From: Aquimarina algiphila
GTDB taxonomy: Bacteria > Bacteroidota > Bacteroidia > Flavobacteriales > Flavobacteriaceae
Assembly: GCF_007489275.1 (NCBI RefSeq)
Contig: NZ_VLNR01000032.1
Location: 1 to 64,000 of the forward strand
Reading direction: 5' to 3'
Length of the DNA stretch: 64,000 nucleotides
The notes under the pieces were generated by a model that saw only the letters and a list, made by a program, of their open reading frames with translations, searched no databases and was not told the origin of the DNA. The translations under genes were made by a program, and so were the position numbers. This document shows, in pieces, positions 28,260 to 38,156 of the stretch. The first letter of the stretch is position 1. The number at the start of each line of letters is the position of its first letter.

Positions 28260-28674
28260 ATTTGTAGTCTATGTTAATTAACTAAAAAAATCGTGCAAAT
28301 TTACTAATTAAAACACGTAAGTGAAAGCAGGTTCTGTTATAAGATTTTATTTATAACGTTTCTAAATAAGTGTTTTTTTGATTCAAAAAAACAACATCTA
28401 CTTTATGAGGCAAATATACAATCTCTTACCGTATCCTTTATCACATACATTTCATATTTCTTCAAATTTAAATACCACTATCCAAATAATTAACAAAACA
28501 ATATCTGTGCATCCATATTTAAATTACCAGTCAAAAAAATAAAACAAAATTGAAAGTTCATCTCACAAAGAGTTTTTAGAACAAAAAGAAGTAAACACAT
28601 TTCCTTTAACCATCTTGCAGGCAATAAAACTCTATTCTATTTGTTTATATTTACACCTGAAATCATTATTTATA
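28260..28674. other. Divergent control region between nqrA and the T9SS plug gene
   Basis: No coding frame is supported in these 415 bases. It must contain both promoters. For nqrA there is a minus-strand -7 element at 28296-28303; a second CAAATATA (TATATTTG on the minus strand) lies at 28411-28418. Confidence 0.6.
28296..28303 (-). promoter_or_regulatory. Promoter -7 element for the nqr operon
   Basis: Minus-strand TAAATTTG, an exact TAnnTTTG match 37 bases before the nqrA start. A TTG -33 element is not clear. Confidence 0.4.
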
Positions 28675-29943
28675 ATGCCAGAAAAACTTAGACAAATTTT
28701 ATTCTTTTTTATATTTTCTATTGCGGCTTGCTATACCTCTTATACTCAGCCCATAATCAAAGAAACTCCAGCTGCAAGTCATATCAACACCATTCAATTT
28801 CTTACTGATGCAGAATTCGCGGGGGTACCTATTTTAAAAATAGGAGAACCCATAAGTATTGCTTTTGATGACACTACAGGAGATGAATCGGATTACTACT
28901 ATAGAATAAGTCATTATAATTTTGATTGGACTCCTTCTGCTCTATACAAAAATGAATACCTGGATGGATTTGACGAAATTAGAATTGTAACCTATGAAAA
29001 CTCATTCAACACGCTACAAATGTATAGCCACTATACATTAAACATCCCTAATGAAGATACCAGAAGACTTAAAGTAAGCGGAAACTACCTAATAGAAATC
29101 TACGACGACGATGATGAAGTCGTATTTTCAAGGAAATTTATAGTTTACGAACCTCTTACTACTGTAAAAGTATACACTAAGAGATCAAGGGACTTAAAAT
29201 ACATCAACACAAAACAATCTGTTCAATTTGAAATAAATTCTGCTAGAGAAATTCTAAGAAACCCCAAACAAACGGTAAAGACCTTAGTCATGAAGAACAA
29301 TGACATTAACAGAGGAATTACCAATCTAAAACCTCAATTCACCATTGCAGATAAACTCGTATATAAATACGATCAGGAATCCAGTTTTTGGGGAGGAAAT
29401 GAATTTTTATTTTTTGACAGTAAGGACATCAGAGCTTCCACAGTGAGTACCCGAAGAATTGAACTAGACGGAATTTACCACAACTATTTATATCCAAATA
29501 TTGTAAGAGCAAATAGAAAATACACCTATAATCCAGATATTAATGGAAATTTTGTGATTCGAAATCTTGATGCAGAGGATAATAATGTTGAAGCTGATTA
29601 TGTTTGGATGCATTTCTTTTTGGAATGCTATGAACCTCTCGACGGTGGAAAAATTCATCTTTATGGTAATTTTAATAATTACACCTTAGACGAATCTACT
29701 CTTCTCGAATATAATGAGAAAGACGCCATATATTACAACAAAAGACTATTCAAGCAAGGATTTTATAACTATAAGTATGTATTACTTAGACCAGATGGAA
29801 CTATAGATCCTGGATTTATAAGTGGCAATTTTGATGAAACCGAAAACGAATACACCGTGATACCTTATTATCGTGCCCCGGGCGCACGTTATGACAGAGC
29901 TATCGGAAAAGGCGTAGCTAACTCAGCAAATATTACAAACTAA
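28675..29943 (+). CDS. Type IX secretion system plug protein (DUF5103)
   Basis: A 422-residue secreted protein. I chose ATG 28675 (MPEKLRQILFFFIFSIAACY) since it gives a normal signal peptide; the longer frame from 28615 puts 20 residues before it. The body matches my memory of the DUF5103 family, whose Flavobacterium member is the Plug protein that closes the SprA translocon: INTIQFLTDAEFAGVPILK, YYYRISHYNFDWTPS, YLIEIYDDDDEVVFSRKF and HLYGNFNNYTLDE. It supports an active T9SS able to export the cargo at 5934-7097. Confidence 0.8.
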   Translation: MPEKLRQILFFFIFSIAACYTSYTQPIIKETPAASHINTIQFLTDAEFAGVPILKIGEPISIAFDDTTGDESDYYYRISHYNFDWTPSALYKNEYLDGFDEIRIVTYENSFNTLQMYSHYTLNIPNEDTRRLKVSGNYLIEIYDDDDEVVFSRKFIVYEPLTTVKVYTKRSRDLKYINTKQSVQFEINSAREILRNPKQTVKTLVMKNNDINRGITNLKPQFTIADKLVYKYDQESSFWGGNEFLFFDSKDIRASTVSTRRIELDGIYHNYLYPNIVRANRKYTYNPDINGNFVIRNLDAEDNNVEADYVWMHFFLECYEPLDGGKIHLYGNFNNYTLDESTLLEYNEKDAIYYNKRLFKQGFYNYKYVLLRPDGTIDPGFISGNFDETENEYTVIPYYRAPGARYDRAIGKGVANSANITN

Positions 29944-30021
29944 AATAATTCCTAATTTATTTTTTGGGATTGTAATAAACTCCTCCTATTTTAGACCCCT
30001 ACCGGCTAAACAACTAAAAAA

Positions 30022-31176
30022 ATGAAAGAAACGGGGAGATTTCTTAAAAAGTACAGAGGAGACGAATGTCTTAACTGTGGAGTTCCTTTGGACATTATAG
30101 ATAGATACTGCAATCATTGCGGACAAATAAACACCAATAAGAGATTATCTCTTAAAGATTTTTTTAGTGAGTTTTTTGCCAGTATTTTTTCTTATGATTC
30201 CCGATTAAGACACACTATAATTGCATTACTTTTTAAACCTGGAAAAATCTCAAAAGAATACATTCAAGGTAAACGAGTAAAATACGCTAATCCATTTCGA
30301 TTCTACCTTAGTGTTTCTATCATATTTTTTATCATTAATGGTTTATTTATTGATTTTGATGGCTATAGAACAGAAATGGAAGATAAAGCTAAATTCGGAA
30401 AAGAAGCCATCGATGAGATCAAAGAAAGTATCAAAATGGATGATTCTACAAAGCAAAAAATTAGTGATCAAATATTAACAACTAATGGCATCCCTGAATC
30501 TGAAAAAGATAAAATTAGCCAAGAAATCCTAAATGCGGATGGACTTTCTTTCTTAGATATTGAGGAAGATACTCCCAAAGAAGTTGTCTATTATTCACAA
30601 GAGCAAATCGATAGTATCGGATTCTTTAAAAGAGGCTTTAAACTTTGGGCAATGTATAGAGATTATTATAAAAAAACAGAAGAGAAATCTACGTATAGAG
30701 CTTTATCAGAATTAAAACATAAAAAAAACCAACTTAACAAATACGTTTATCACAGAGTTTTAAAAACCAAATCAATAGAAGAAAACTATGGGCAAGAGTT
30801 TTTTGAATTCATATTTAACAAATTACCTTTTATAATTTTCTTCTTCCTGCCATTTTTTGCTTTAGGCATTTGGCTTTTATACATTAGAAGACCTTTCAAT
30901 TATATGGAACATCTAGTTTTTATATTCCATACGCAAACCATGTTTTTCATAGTAATTGGTCTCGCTATTCTAATTTCTAAAATCTCAAACGTCAATACAT
31001 TTTTTAATATCGCAATGCTTGTTTTCTTATTTTACCTGTATAAAGCCATGCGAAAGTTTTATAATCAAGGGAGAGGTAAAACTATTGTTAAATTTCTGTT
31101 AGTGAATGTATTATTTTTTATATTAGCAGGTGTAGGTTCTGTACTAACTTTAGTAGGATCCGTGTTTATATTTTGA
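30022..31176 (+). CDS. DUF3667 membrane protein with N-terminal zinc ribbon
   Basis: A 384-residue protein. The start has a double CxxC ribbon (CLNCGVPLDIIDRYCNHCGQ, residues about 15-34), then a DUF3667 signature RLRHTIIALLFKPGKISKEY and GKRVKYANPFRFYLSVSI. One membrane helix follows near 90-110, a charged soluble part (110-260), and three to four helices at the C-terminus. Function unknown. Its TGA is one base from the apaG start, so the two genes are cotranscribed. Confidence 0.85.
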   Translation: MKETGRFLKKYRGDECLNCGVPLDIIDRYCNHCGQINTNKRLSLKDFFSEFFASIFSYDSRLRHTIIALLFKPGKISKEYIQGKRVKYANPFRFYLSVSIIFFIINGLFIDFDGYRTEMEDKAKFGKEAIDEIKESIKMDDSTKQKISDQILTTNGIPESEKDKISQEILNADGLSFLDIEEDTPKEVVYYSQEQIDSIGFFKRGFKLWAMYRDYYKKTEEKSTYRALSELKHKKNQLNKYVYHRVLKTKSIEENYGQEFFEFIFNKLPFIIFFFLPFFALGIWLLYIRRPFNYMEHLVFIFHTQTMFFIVIGLAILISKISNVNTFFNIAMLVFLFYLYKAMRKFYNQGRGKTIVKFLLVNVLFFILAGVGSVLTLVGSVFIF

Positions 31177-31177
31177 T

Positions 31178-31564
31178 ATGGTTCAACAAATTACCAGAGG
31201 TATAAAAATTTCGGTGGACACCACCTTTGAAGGCACGTTCTATAAGAACTACAAGATTCACTTTGCCTTTGGTTATCGCATTACTATTGAAAACCAAAGC
31301 AAAGATTCTGTACAGCTCACTTCACGTTTTTGGGAGATCAAGGACGCCCTTAATAACACCGAAATTGTCGAAGGCGAAGGAGTAATCGGAAAAAAACCTG
31401 TCCTAAAACCTGGAGAATCTCACTCTTACAATAGTGGATGTTTACTTAGCTCACCTTTTGGAGCAATGAAAGGACATTATAATATGGTTAATTTTACATC
31501 TACTCGAAAATTTCAAGTAATGATTCCCGGTTTTAAGTTAAGCGCCCCTTTTGCACTTAATTAG
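31178..31564 (+). CDS. apaG: ApaG domain protein
   Basis: A 128-residue single-domain protein with the ApaG immunoglobulin-like fold. Motifs: FAFGYRITIENQSKDSVQLT, SRFWEIKDA, GEGVIGKKPVLKPGESHSY and GCLLSSPFGAMKGHY, the last two being the family's most conserved blocks. Linked to cation efflux or nucleotide stress in other bacteria, but the biochemical role is unsettled. Its stop overlaps the stop region of the convergent gene by 8 bases. Confidence 0.92.
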   Translation: MVQQITRGIKISVDTTFEGTFYKNYKIHFAFGYRITIENQSKDSVQLTSRFWEIKDALNNTEIVEGEGVIGKKPVLKPGESHSYNSGCLLSSPFGAMKGHYNMVNFTSTRKFQVMIPGFKLSAPFALN

Positions 31565-32552
31565 TAATAATTTCTACCTGTTCAAACCTAAATCTTTTCT
31601 CATCTTGTTCTATGTGACAATATTTACAGTTAGAATCATATACAAAATGATGCTCTTTGGTGATATCAAAACCATCTCTTGTTGCTCTAAACAATCCTTT
31701 AAAATCTTCTTCTCCATATTCAGTATATCTTCTGATTTCAAAAAGTTGTTTTTGCAAAGATTCCTTGATTATGAAATATGCACTACTTCCAATCCCAGAA
31801 AGAAAATGAGCATCTTTTAAAAAATCTGGCACCACGACCTTTTTCTTTTCTTCAAATGGCGGTATTTTTTTATCAAAATAATTAGTGAGATTTTCCCTGA
31901 AGACCGAATTTGGATACTCCACAAGAACTCCCTTTTCTACTTGGTATATCTTATTCTCCATAGATCCTTTTTCAACATTCCCCAAAGGACTTGGAGTAAA
32001 TAATTTATTTCTCAACAAAGGAGTTCTTATTCTAGAATTATCGGTACTCTTCAAAATTGTATCTGTAACTATTCTTGAGCAATTGCTCCCTTCTTTTCTA
32101 AAAGTAGAATACGGGATACTTCCTCTATCCTGTGTTTCTAGAACATATTTTTTTGCTTTATCGTAGAAAATATAATCACATACAGACGCCACCAAACGTC
32201 CACTGCCATGAGTTTTTTCAGGATGCTTTTCTAACCATAACAAAAATTCGTTGATATTAGCCAATTTACCATCTGTAGTAAACGTAGCTTTAAATGGTAT
32301 CTCCAGCTCTACATCTGTAATAGCACTCCTAACCCTTCCTTTTCCGTGAGGTGTTATATATCGTCCAAAATCATAATATTCTGCAATACCAGTTTTATTT
32401 TCGATAAGCACAAAAGCTGCGTGCCCCGCCTTAATAACTCCATTCTTACCCAAGCCAAACAATTGCAATAAACTTGAAGCATTTTTTTCATCAGAAAAAC
32501 GAACAAAAGTATCGGGAAACGCAAGCGAAATTATTTTGCCTGTATAGTTCAA
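31557..32552 (-). CDS. DUF6695-like protein
   Basis: A 331-residue protein with no signal peptide or helices. It starts FPDTFVRFSDE, then GHAAFVLIENKTGIAEYYDF and GRYITPHGKGRVRSA, and has a Cys at the SNCSRIVTD motif plus a late CKYCH motif. The His (GHAAF) and Cys (SNCSR) spacing suggests a papain-like or NlpC-type cysteine fold, which is inference. The family name is from memory and should be tested. It is encoded 24 bases after the NRDE gene, probably as one operon. Confidence 0.6.
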   Translation of the reverse strand: MNYTGKIISLAFPDTFVRFSDEKNASSLLQLFGLGKNGVIKAGHAAFVLIENKTGIAEYYDFGRYITPHGKGRVRSAITDVELEIPFKATFTTDGKLANINEFLLWLEKHPEKTHGSGRLVASVCDYIFYDKAKKYVLETQDRGSIPYSTFRKEGSNCSRIVTDTILKSTDNSRIRTPLLRNKLFTPSPLGNVEKGSMENKIYQVEKGVLVEYPNSVFRENLTNYFDKKIPPFEEKKKVVVPDFLKDAHFLSGIGSSAYFIIKESLQKQLFEIRRYTEYGEEDFKGLFRATRDGFDITKEHHFVYDSNCKYCHIEQDEKRFRFEQVEIITN

Positions 32553-32576
32553 TCTTCTTAATTTAAAATCATCTTT

Positions 32577-33293
32577 CTAAGCCGTTATCGCTTCAAAAAC
32601 CACAGTACTTACTTCTTTATTTTGTAGATTTTCATATCGCATAGAAAGCTCTTCTTCTTTTTTTACGATTTGAGTAATACTTCTGGTTTTTAAAAAACCT
32701 CGATCGATTTGCAGATCTACATCTTTATTTCCTATTCCAGCATTTTTATGAAAATCCAAGAGGGAATTTGATGTCAATACATTCTGGCTCTCATAAGCAG
32801 AAAACCATTCTTTACGCATAGCTTTCATCTCCTTGGTATACAAAGTAGAAGATGACCATATATGCATTTCTTTCTTTAACCTTTTAAAATGTTTTTGTTG
32901 TCCATCCCAGACAAATTCAAAAAACAAAAGGTCAGATTGCCAATTTGCAGCCACAATAGTAAAAGGCTCTATTCCTTTACAATTATAGGTCAAAATTGCT
33001 TCTTCTAGATGATCTGCTTCTAGCAAATCTTTAACAACAACACCTCTACTTTGCCTATACGACAAAGATCTTTCATGGATTTCAAAACCTCCATTAAGCA
33101 AACATATCATTGTATTCTTATCACTCACCCCTATCCAAGTGCCTCCGGCAACGGCGTCCTTTGGGAATAACATTCTTGTTTTATTCACCTGATAAAATTC
33201 AGGAAGTAATGTTTTTCGATTTATGGCCTCATCACGATTAGAGGTAAGGATAAAATTATTTTCTTGAGTTGGAATTAACGTAACTGTACACAT
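32577..33293 (-). CDS. NRDE/TANGO2-family protein
   Basis: A 238-residue protein. I chose ATG 33293 because the family begins Met-Cys and here reads MCTVTLIP, the Cys becoming the N-terminal nucleophile; the longer frame from 33320 would bury it. Diagnostic blocks: ILTSNRDEAINRKT (the NRDE motif), AGGTWIGVSDKNTMICLLNGG, and IVAANWQSDLLFFEFVWDG. Function in bacteria is unknown; human TANGO2 affects lipid and haem handling. Confidence 0.9.
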   Translation of the reverse strand: MCTVTLIPTQENNFILTSNRDEAINRKTLLPEFYQVNKTRMLFPKDAVAGGTWIGVSDKNTMICLLNGGFEIHERSLSYRQSRGVVVKDLLEADHLEEAILTYNCKGIEPFTIVAANWQSDLLFFEFVWDGQQKHFKRLKKEMHIWSSSTLYTKEMKAMRKEWFSAYESQNVLTSNSLLDFHKNAGIGNKDVDLQIDRGFLKTRSITQIVKKEEELSMRYENLQNKEVSTVVFEAITA

Positions 33294-33609
33294 AAATTTT
33301 GGGTCGCCTAAATATCTCACAACTTACAAAAAAAATTACATACTCTACACCTTTATAGCTCCAAAAGGTTAAGTTCGTTTTTCTTTAACTTTGTTTACCA
33401 ACCTTTAACATCTTTTTCTTATAGATGTAAATGTTATACCTTTTAAAACAAAGGAATCGACAGAAGAATTTTACTTATTTTGTGTGTTTTTTTTGCATAA
33501 AAGGTTAAAATAGATTTTAGCCATCATAATTTTTTATCTTTGCAATCCTAAATGACTAACTCATTTTGAGAAACACATCTTACTAATTTAAATTATAACA
33601 CATTACATT
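33294..33609. other. Divergent control region upstream of pruA
   Basis: No coding frame supported in 316 bases. A TATCTTTG element (33535-33542) precedes pruA. Two ACCTTT-type stretches and several T runs are present but form no convincing hairpin. Confidence 0.55.
33535..33542 (+). promoter_or_regulatory. Promoter -7 element for pruA
   Basis: TATCTTTG, exact TAnnTTTG match, 68 bases before the start codon. Confidence 0.45.
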
Positions 33610-35238
33610 ATGGGAAAAGGATTTTTTCAAGTTCCTACAGCTATAAACGAGCCTGTAAAGTCATATGCTCCTGGAACTCCTGAAAGGGAAGAAGTTTTGG
33701 CAACATATACAGAAATGTACAATACTACTATCGACGTACCTTTATATATTAATGGCGAAGAAATTAGAACCGGAGACACTGCTACAATGACTCCTCCACA
33801 TGAGCACCAACACATACTGGGAACATACCATAGAGCAGAAAAACAACACATCCAGAAAGCAATTGATACTGCATTGGATGCCAGACAGCAATGGGCCGAT
33901 CTTGCATGGGAACAACGTGCTGCAATTTTCTTAAAAGCTGCCGAATTAATTGCAGGACCTTACCGCGCAAAAATCAATGCAGCTACTATGCTGGCCCAGT
34001 CCAAAAATATATTTCAAGCAGAAATTGATGCTGCTTGTGAGTTTATTGATTTCTTACGTTTTAATGTAGAATTCATGACTCAAATTTATGAAGATCAACC
34101 AGATTCTACTTCGGGTGCATGGAATCGATTAGAATATCGCCCATTGGAAGGTTTTGTATATGCTATTACTCCATTTAACTTCACCGCTATTTCAGGAAAT
34201 CTTCCCGCAAGTGCTGCTTTAATGGGAAACACTGTCGTATGGAAACCTAGTGATAGTCAAATTTATTCAGCAAAAGTCATTGTTGATATTTTTAAAGAAG
34301 CTGGTGTTCCTGATGGTGTGATTAATGTTGTATATGGTGATCCTGTAATGATTACAGATACGGTTTTGGCTAGTCCTGATTTTGCAGGAATTCACTTCAC
34401 AGGAAGCACACATGTTTTTAAAGATATTTGGGCAAAAATCGGAACTAATATTCATAATTATAAAACATATCCAAGAATTGTAGGAGAAACCGGTGGTAAA
34501 GATTTTATTGTTGCTCACCCTAGTGCAAATGCAAAACAAGTTGCCACAGGAATTTCTCGCGGTGCATTCGAATTTCAAGGACAAAAATGTAGTGCCGCTT
34601 CCAGAGCATATATCCCAAAAAGCCTATGGACTGATGTAGAGAAGTTTTTAAAAGAAGATATAAAGTCTTTCAAAATGGGATCTCCAGAAGACATGAGTAA
34701 CTTTATCACTGCCGTGATTCATGAAGGGTCTTTTGATAAACTAGCCAAATATATTGATCAGGCTAAAAATGATAGTGATGCAGAAATCATTGTTGGAGGT
34801 AATTATGATAAAACTAAAGGATATTTTATAGAACCTACGGTAATCCTTGCAAAAGATCCAAAATACACAACAATGTGTACTGAACTTTTTGGCCCTGTGA
34901 TCACAATTTATGTATATGATGACAACCAATGGTCAGAAACCTTAAAGTTAGTTGATGAAACCAGTGAATATGCCTTAACCGGAGCTATATTTTCTACTGA
35001 TCGTTATGCTGCGGCAGAAGCTACCAAAGCGTTACAAAATAGCGCAGGTAATTTCTATATCAATGATAAACCGACTGGTGCAGTCGTAGGGCAACAACCA
35101 TTTGGTGGTGCCAGAGCATCAGGAACTAATGACAAAGCAGGATCATACCTCAACTTACTGCGTTGGGTATCTCCTCGTACTATAAAAGAGACTTTTGTCA
35201 CACCGGTAGATTACAGGTATCCTTTCTTAGGAGAATAA
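33610..35238 (+). CDS. pruA: L-glutamate gamma-semialdehyde dehydrogenase
   Basis: A 542-residue aldehyde dehydrogenase that oxidises glutamate semialdehyde to glutamate in proline breakdown. The catalytic Cys327 lies in GQKCSAAS and Glu293 in VGETGGKD; NFTAISGNLPASAALMGN is the cofactor-binding stretch typical of the P5CDH branch. It is the single-function form, without a proline dehydrogenase domain, of the usual length in Bacteroidota. Transcribed alone, judging from its promoter and large terminator. Confidence 0.96.
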   Translation: MGKGFFQVPTAINEPVKSYAPGTPEREEVLATYTEMYNTTIDVPLYINGEEIRTGDTATMTPPHEHQHILGTYHRAEKQHIQKAIDTALDARQQWADLAWEQRAAIFLKAAELIAGPYRAKINAATMLAQSKNIFQAEIDAACEFIDFLRFNVEFMTQIYEDQPDSTSGAWNRLEYRPLEGFVYAITPFNFTAISGNLPASAALMGNTVVWKPSDSQIYSAKVIVDIFKEAGVPDGVINVVYGDPVMITDTVLASPDFAGIHFTGSTHVFKDIWAKIGTNIHNYKTYPRIVGETGGKDFIVAHPSANAKQVATGISRGAFEFQGQKCSAASRAYIPKSLWTDVEKFLKEDIKSFKMGSPEDMSNFITAVIHEGSFDKLAKYIDQAKNDSDAEIIVGGNYDKTKGYFIEPTVILAKDPKYTTMCTELFGPVITIYVYDDNQWSETLKLVDETSEYALTGAIFSTDRYAAAEATKALQNSAGNFYINDKPTGAVVGQQPFGGARASGTNDKAGSYLNLLRWVSPRTIKETFVTPVDYRYPFLGE

Positions 35239-35244
35239 ACCTAC

Positions 35245-35294
35245 TATACCCAAACAAAAAAGCGTCCAATGGGCGCTTTTTTTGTTTGGGTATA
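35245..35294 (+). terminator. Long terminator hairpin after pruA
   Basis: The arms run from TATACCC at 35245 to GGGTATA at 35294 with GCG/CGC near the top: more than 20 paired bases, with one bulged A and one G-T pair, plus a seven-base T run inside the right arm. Confidence 0.85.
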
Positions 35295-35338
35295 CCGGCT
35301 TAAACATTTAATTTTACTTGAAACCATATATACACAAA

Positions 35339-36448
35339 ATGAAGAAGGTACTAATTGCGGGAGGAGGAATAGCAGGGCTTGCTATTGCTAGGATGCTCCA
35401 GCACAAAGGGCATCATATAACACTAATAGAAAAACAACCCAAATGGCAAATTTCGGGTACTGGGCTATATATCCCTTCTAACGGAATTGTAGCTTTAGAT
35501 AAAATAGGGTTAGGTGATATGGTTAGAAAAGAAGGTTTTATAGTAAGTTCTCGACATATTATGGATTCAAATGCCAAAATGTTACTAGAGCTAGATCTCG
35601 AAAAAATATGGGGAAGAAAAAAAGCTTGTGTTGGAATTAAAAGAAAAAAACTTCATGATATTCTTATAGATGGTATTGATAAGGTTAACATCCTATTTGA
35701 CACTACTATAAAAAATTTAAAAACCGATCCTCAATATATCGATATTGAATTATCTAATGGTCACAAAGAAAAATACGACTTGGTTATCGGAGCTGATGGT
35801 TTATATTCTAAAACCAGAACATTGATATTTGGAGATATCCCTTTGAGAAAAGTTACCGCTCAAGTATGTCGTTTCATCATCAAAAAACCTAAAAAAGTCA
35901 ATTCATGGACACTATTTATAAGTGCTATAGGCCAATTTCTAATTATTCCAATAGATAACGATTCTGCATATTGCTATGTAAATCGAAAAACAAAAGGCCT
36001 AAAAACATTTGACAAAGAACTCTATATGGAACCTTTCAAAAAATTTGCTTCTCCTGTTCCCGAAATTCTTGAAAAGTGGTCTCCTGATCATTCTTATTGG
36101 AATGACCTTGAAGAACTCCCAAAACTACCTATTATGGGTGATGGAAGACTAGTGCTAATTGGAGATGCCGCACACGGAATGCCTCCTTTTATGGCTCAAG
36201 GAGGAGCATTAGCTCTTGAAGATGCTGCAGTGCTTGCAACCCTATTAGAAGATGAGGATTGGAGCAACGTAGCCTCTACTTTCTCCAAAAACAGAACGCA
36301 TCGTATTGAATGGACAAGGATTCGTAACCAAAAACGAGAAAAACTTTCTAAACTACCGTATTGGATTGCTAAACTAGGATTAAAAAAAGTAGGAGAAAAA
36401 AACTGGACTGAAGATTACAAACCACTTGCCGAAACTCCGAACTGGTAG
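35339..36448 (+). CDS. FAD-dependent aromatic-type monooxygenase
   Basis: A 369-residue flavoprotein. I chose ATG 35339, just ahead of the FAD motif VLIAGGGIAGLAIARML; the longer frame from 35318 adds seven residues with no support. The second FAD motif is GDAAHGMPPFMAQGGALALE and the middle motif VIGADGLYSKTR is that of group A flavin monooxygenases. Substrate unknown. A GNAT gene follows 54 bases later. Confidence 0.85.
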   Translation: MKKVLIAGGGIAGLAIARMLQHKGHHITLIEKQPKWQISGTGLYIPSNGIVALDKIGLGDMVRKEGFIVSSRHIMDSNAKMLLELDLEKIWGRKKACVGIKRKKLHDILIDGIDKVNILFDTTIKNLKTDPQYIDIELSNGHKEKYDLVIGADGLYSKTRTLIFGDIPLRKVTAQVCRFIIKKPKKVNSWTLFISAIGQFLIIPIDNDSAYCYVNRKTKGLKTFDKELYMEPFKKFASPVPEILEKWSPDHSYWNDLEELPKLPIMGDGRLVLIGDAAHGMPPFMAQGGALALEDAAVLATLLEDEDWSNVASTFSKNRTHRIEWTRIRNQKREKLSKLPYWIAKLGLKKVGEKNWTEDYKPLAETPNW

Positions 36449-36502
36449 GTTAACAATAAAACTCTATTTAGCGCACATAAAAAACAATAAATTTTGAAAA
36501 AC

Positions 36503-36970
36503 ATGATTACAATACGAACCGCCAAAACAGAAGACCTCCCAATACTTCTTAATTTTGAACAATTACTCATTGAAGCAGAGCGTCCAATGGATGTTACTTT
36601 AAAGTTAGAAAAGATTAGCTATTATGATATAGGTGCCTACATCACGGCTGATCATACCCAGGTAGTCGTTGCCGAAATTGATGGAGAAATTGTAGGAAGT
36701 GGCTATGGACAAATTAGAGATCGAAAGGACTTTTTTAAACAAAAACAACTTGGATATATCGGTTTTATGTATGTAAAAGAAGAACACCGCGGTAAAGGAA
36801 TAAGTCAAATGGTAATCCAAAATCTATATGAATGGTTCAGAAGTAAAAACCTTGAAGAAGTTCGCTTAACCGTCTATGAAAAAAACCCCAGAGCTATAAA
36901 AGCTTACGAAAAAACAGGTTTTGAGAAACATTTAATCGAAATGCGGGTCAATCTAAAAGATCAAGATTAA
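36503..36970 (+). CDS. GNAT family N-acetyltransferase
   Basis: A 155-residue single-domain acetyltransferase starting at ATG 36503 (MITIRTAKTEDLPIL); a TTG three codons earlier is in frame but less likely. Motif A is visible as GFMYVKEEHRGKGISQMVIQ, followed by VRLTVYEKNPRAIKAYEKTG. Substrate unknown. Confidence 0.9.
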   Translation: MITIRTAKTEDLPILLNFEQLLIEAERPMDVTLKLEKISYYDIGAYITADHTQVVVAEIDGEIVGSGYGQIRDRKDFFKQKQLGYIGFMYVKEEHRGKGISQMVIQNLYEWFRSKNLEEVRLTVYEKNPRAIKAYEKTGFEKHLIEMRVNLKDQD

Positions 36971-37019
36971 AAAAATCAATATTCTAAATAAATATCGTTG
37001 TTACTTTTAATGCCTTGTC

Positions 37020-38132
37020 TTAGAAAGAGACATTAGCTTTTAAAAACTTTAACCAATTTTTCTCCGCTTTTGTCAAAGGTTCTAATTCTGCAACATAAGT
37101 AGGATTTTTTGTATACCAGGATTGTTTCTGATAATATGCTTGTATAAAATCTGTTTTAAAAACATATCCTCTCCTTGCATAGGGTAAATTTCTTAAAATC
37201 TTATACGATTTTTCATCTTTTACATCTTGTAATTTTTCCTGAAAGGAAATATCAAAAGGAATAATTGTACATTCTTGTGCATCAAACTCTTCTTTTTGAC
37301 AATACTGGAAATTCCTGGATGACGATATATATAACTCATCTTTGGACACGAAATTTTTCTTATGAAATGTCAGGGAACCTTCTTCAATATAAAAATCTGT
37401 AAATTCCCTCTCTTTATTAAAACTCTTCAATCCTTTTCCTGTTATTTCCCAATCCTCATTACCGGAATAAAATGACTTATTGATACTAAAACTCGCTTCA
37501 TTTCCCATATCAACAATAAGTGTAAAATCGTCTATCTGCTTATTGGACCAACGATTAGCAGCAGTTAATATATAATCAAATGAATACTTATCCATTACCG
37601 AACCCGAAAGCTTAAAGATATACTTATGCCTAATTACATTCTTTCCTTTTTTAAAATTTGCATTAAAATGATAGACATAATAAAATTCGGGGTCATTGGT
37701 ATTAAAATCACTCCCTATAACTTCATTTTCTGTCTTTGCCAGAATCTCACCATTTTTATAATATAAGCTATCTGAAACGATAGCAGTTTTGTAAGAAAGG
37801 TTAACAGTATTCATCTCTACTGAAAATCTATTAATATATGGATGCTTTCCATTAATGGGATATCCATCTACATCTCCAGAAGGAGACGGTGCTTCAAAAC
37901 CCACAAGAACCTTTTTGTCATTACCATGATTATAAAACTCATAGTATACATCTACACTCAAAAACTCTTCCTTATACCGGGTTACTTTCAATATTTCTTT
38001 TGTAACAGCAATATCTGCATCGGTTATAGGAACCAAATGATTTCCACTTGCATAATAGGCTCCATCATTGGCAAAAAAAACCTGTGTAGTTGCTATAAGC
38101 AACCATAAAAGACATCGTATACTATACTTCAT
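37020..38132 (-). CDS. YARHG domain secreted protein (DUF4424-like N-terminal part)
   Basis: A 370-residue exported protein (signal CLLWLLIATTQVFFA). I use ATG 38132; a GTG two codons upstream is also open. Residues about 20-280 resemble DUF4424: NDGAYYASGNHLVPITDADI, ITKEILKV-like strand and DVYYEFYNHGNDKKVLVGFE. The C-terminal 60 residues carry the YARHG motif (LPYARRGYVF) and ENWLKFLKAN-like end. Both domains are of unknown function. The upstream lipoprotein gene ends 25 bases away on the same strand. Confidence 0.75.
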   Translation of the reverse strand: MKYSIRCLLWLLIATTQVFFANDGAYYASGNHLVPITDADIAVTKEILKVTRYKEEFLSVDVYYEFYNHGNDKKVLVGFEAPSPSGDVDGYPINGKHPYINRFSVEMNTVNLSYKTAIVSDSLYYKNGEILAKTENEVIGSDFNTNDPEFYYVYHFNANFKKGKNVIRHKYIFKLSGSVMDKYSFDYILTAANRWSNKQIDDFTLIVDMGNEASFSINKSFYSGNEDWEITGKGLKSFNKEREFTDFYIEEGSLTFHKKNFVSKDELYISSSRNFQYCQKEEFDAQECTIIPFDISFQEKLQDVKDEKSYKILRNLPYARRGYVFKTDFIQAYYQKQSWYTKNPTYVAELEPLTKAEKNWLKFLKANVSF

Positions 38133-38156
38133 ATTCACAATTTATAAAAATCAAGT

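Noticed and set aside
34267-34584. Cys-rich 105-codon minus-strand frame inside pruA
   Set aside because: Antisense shadow of the conserved aldehyde dehydrogenase sequence; the cysteines come from reverse-read codons.
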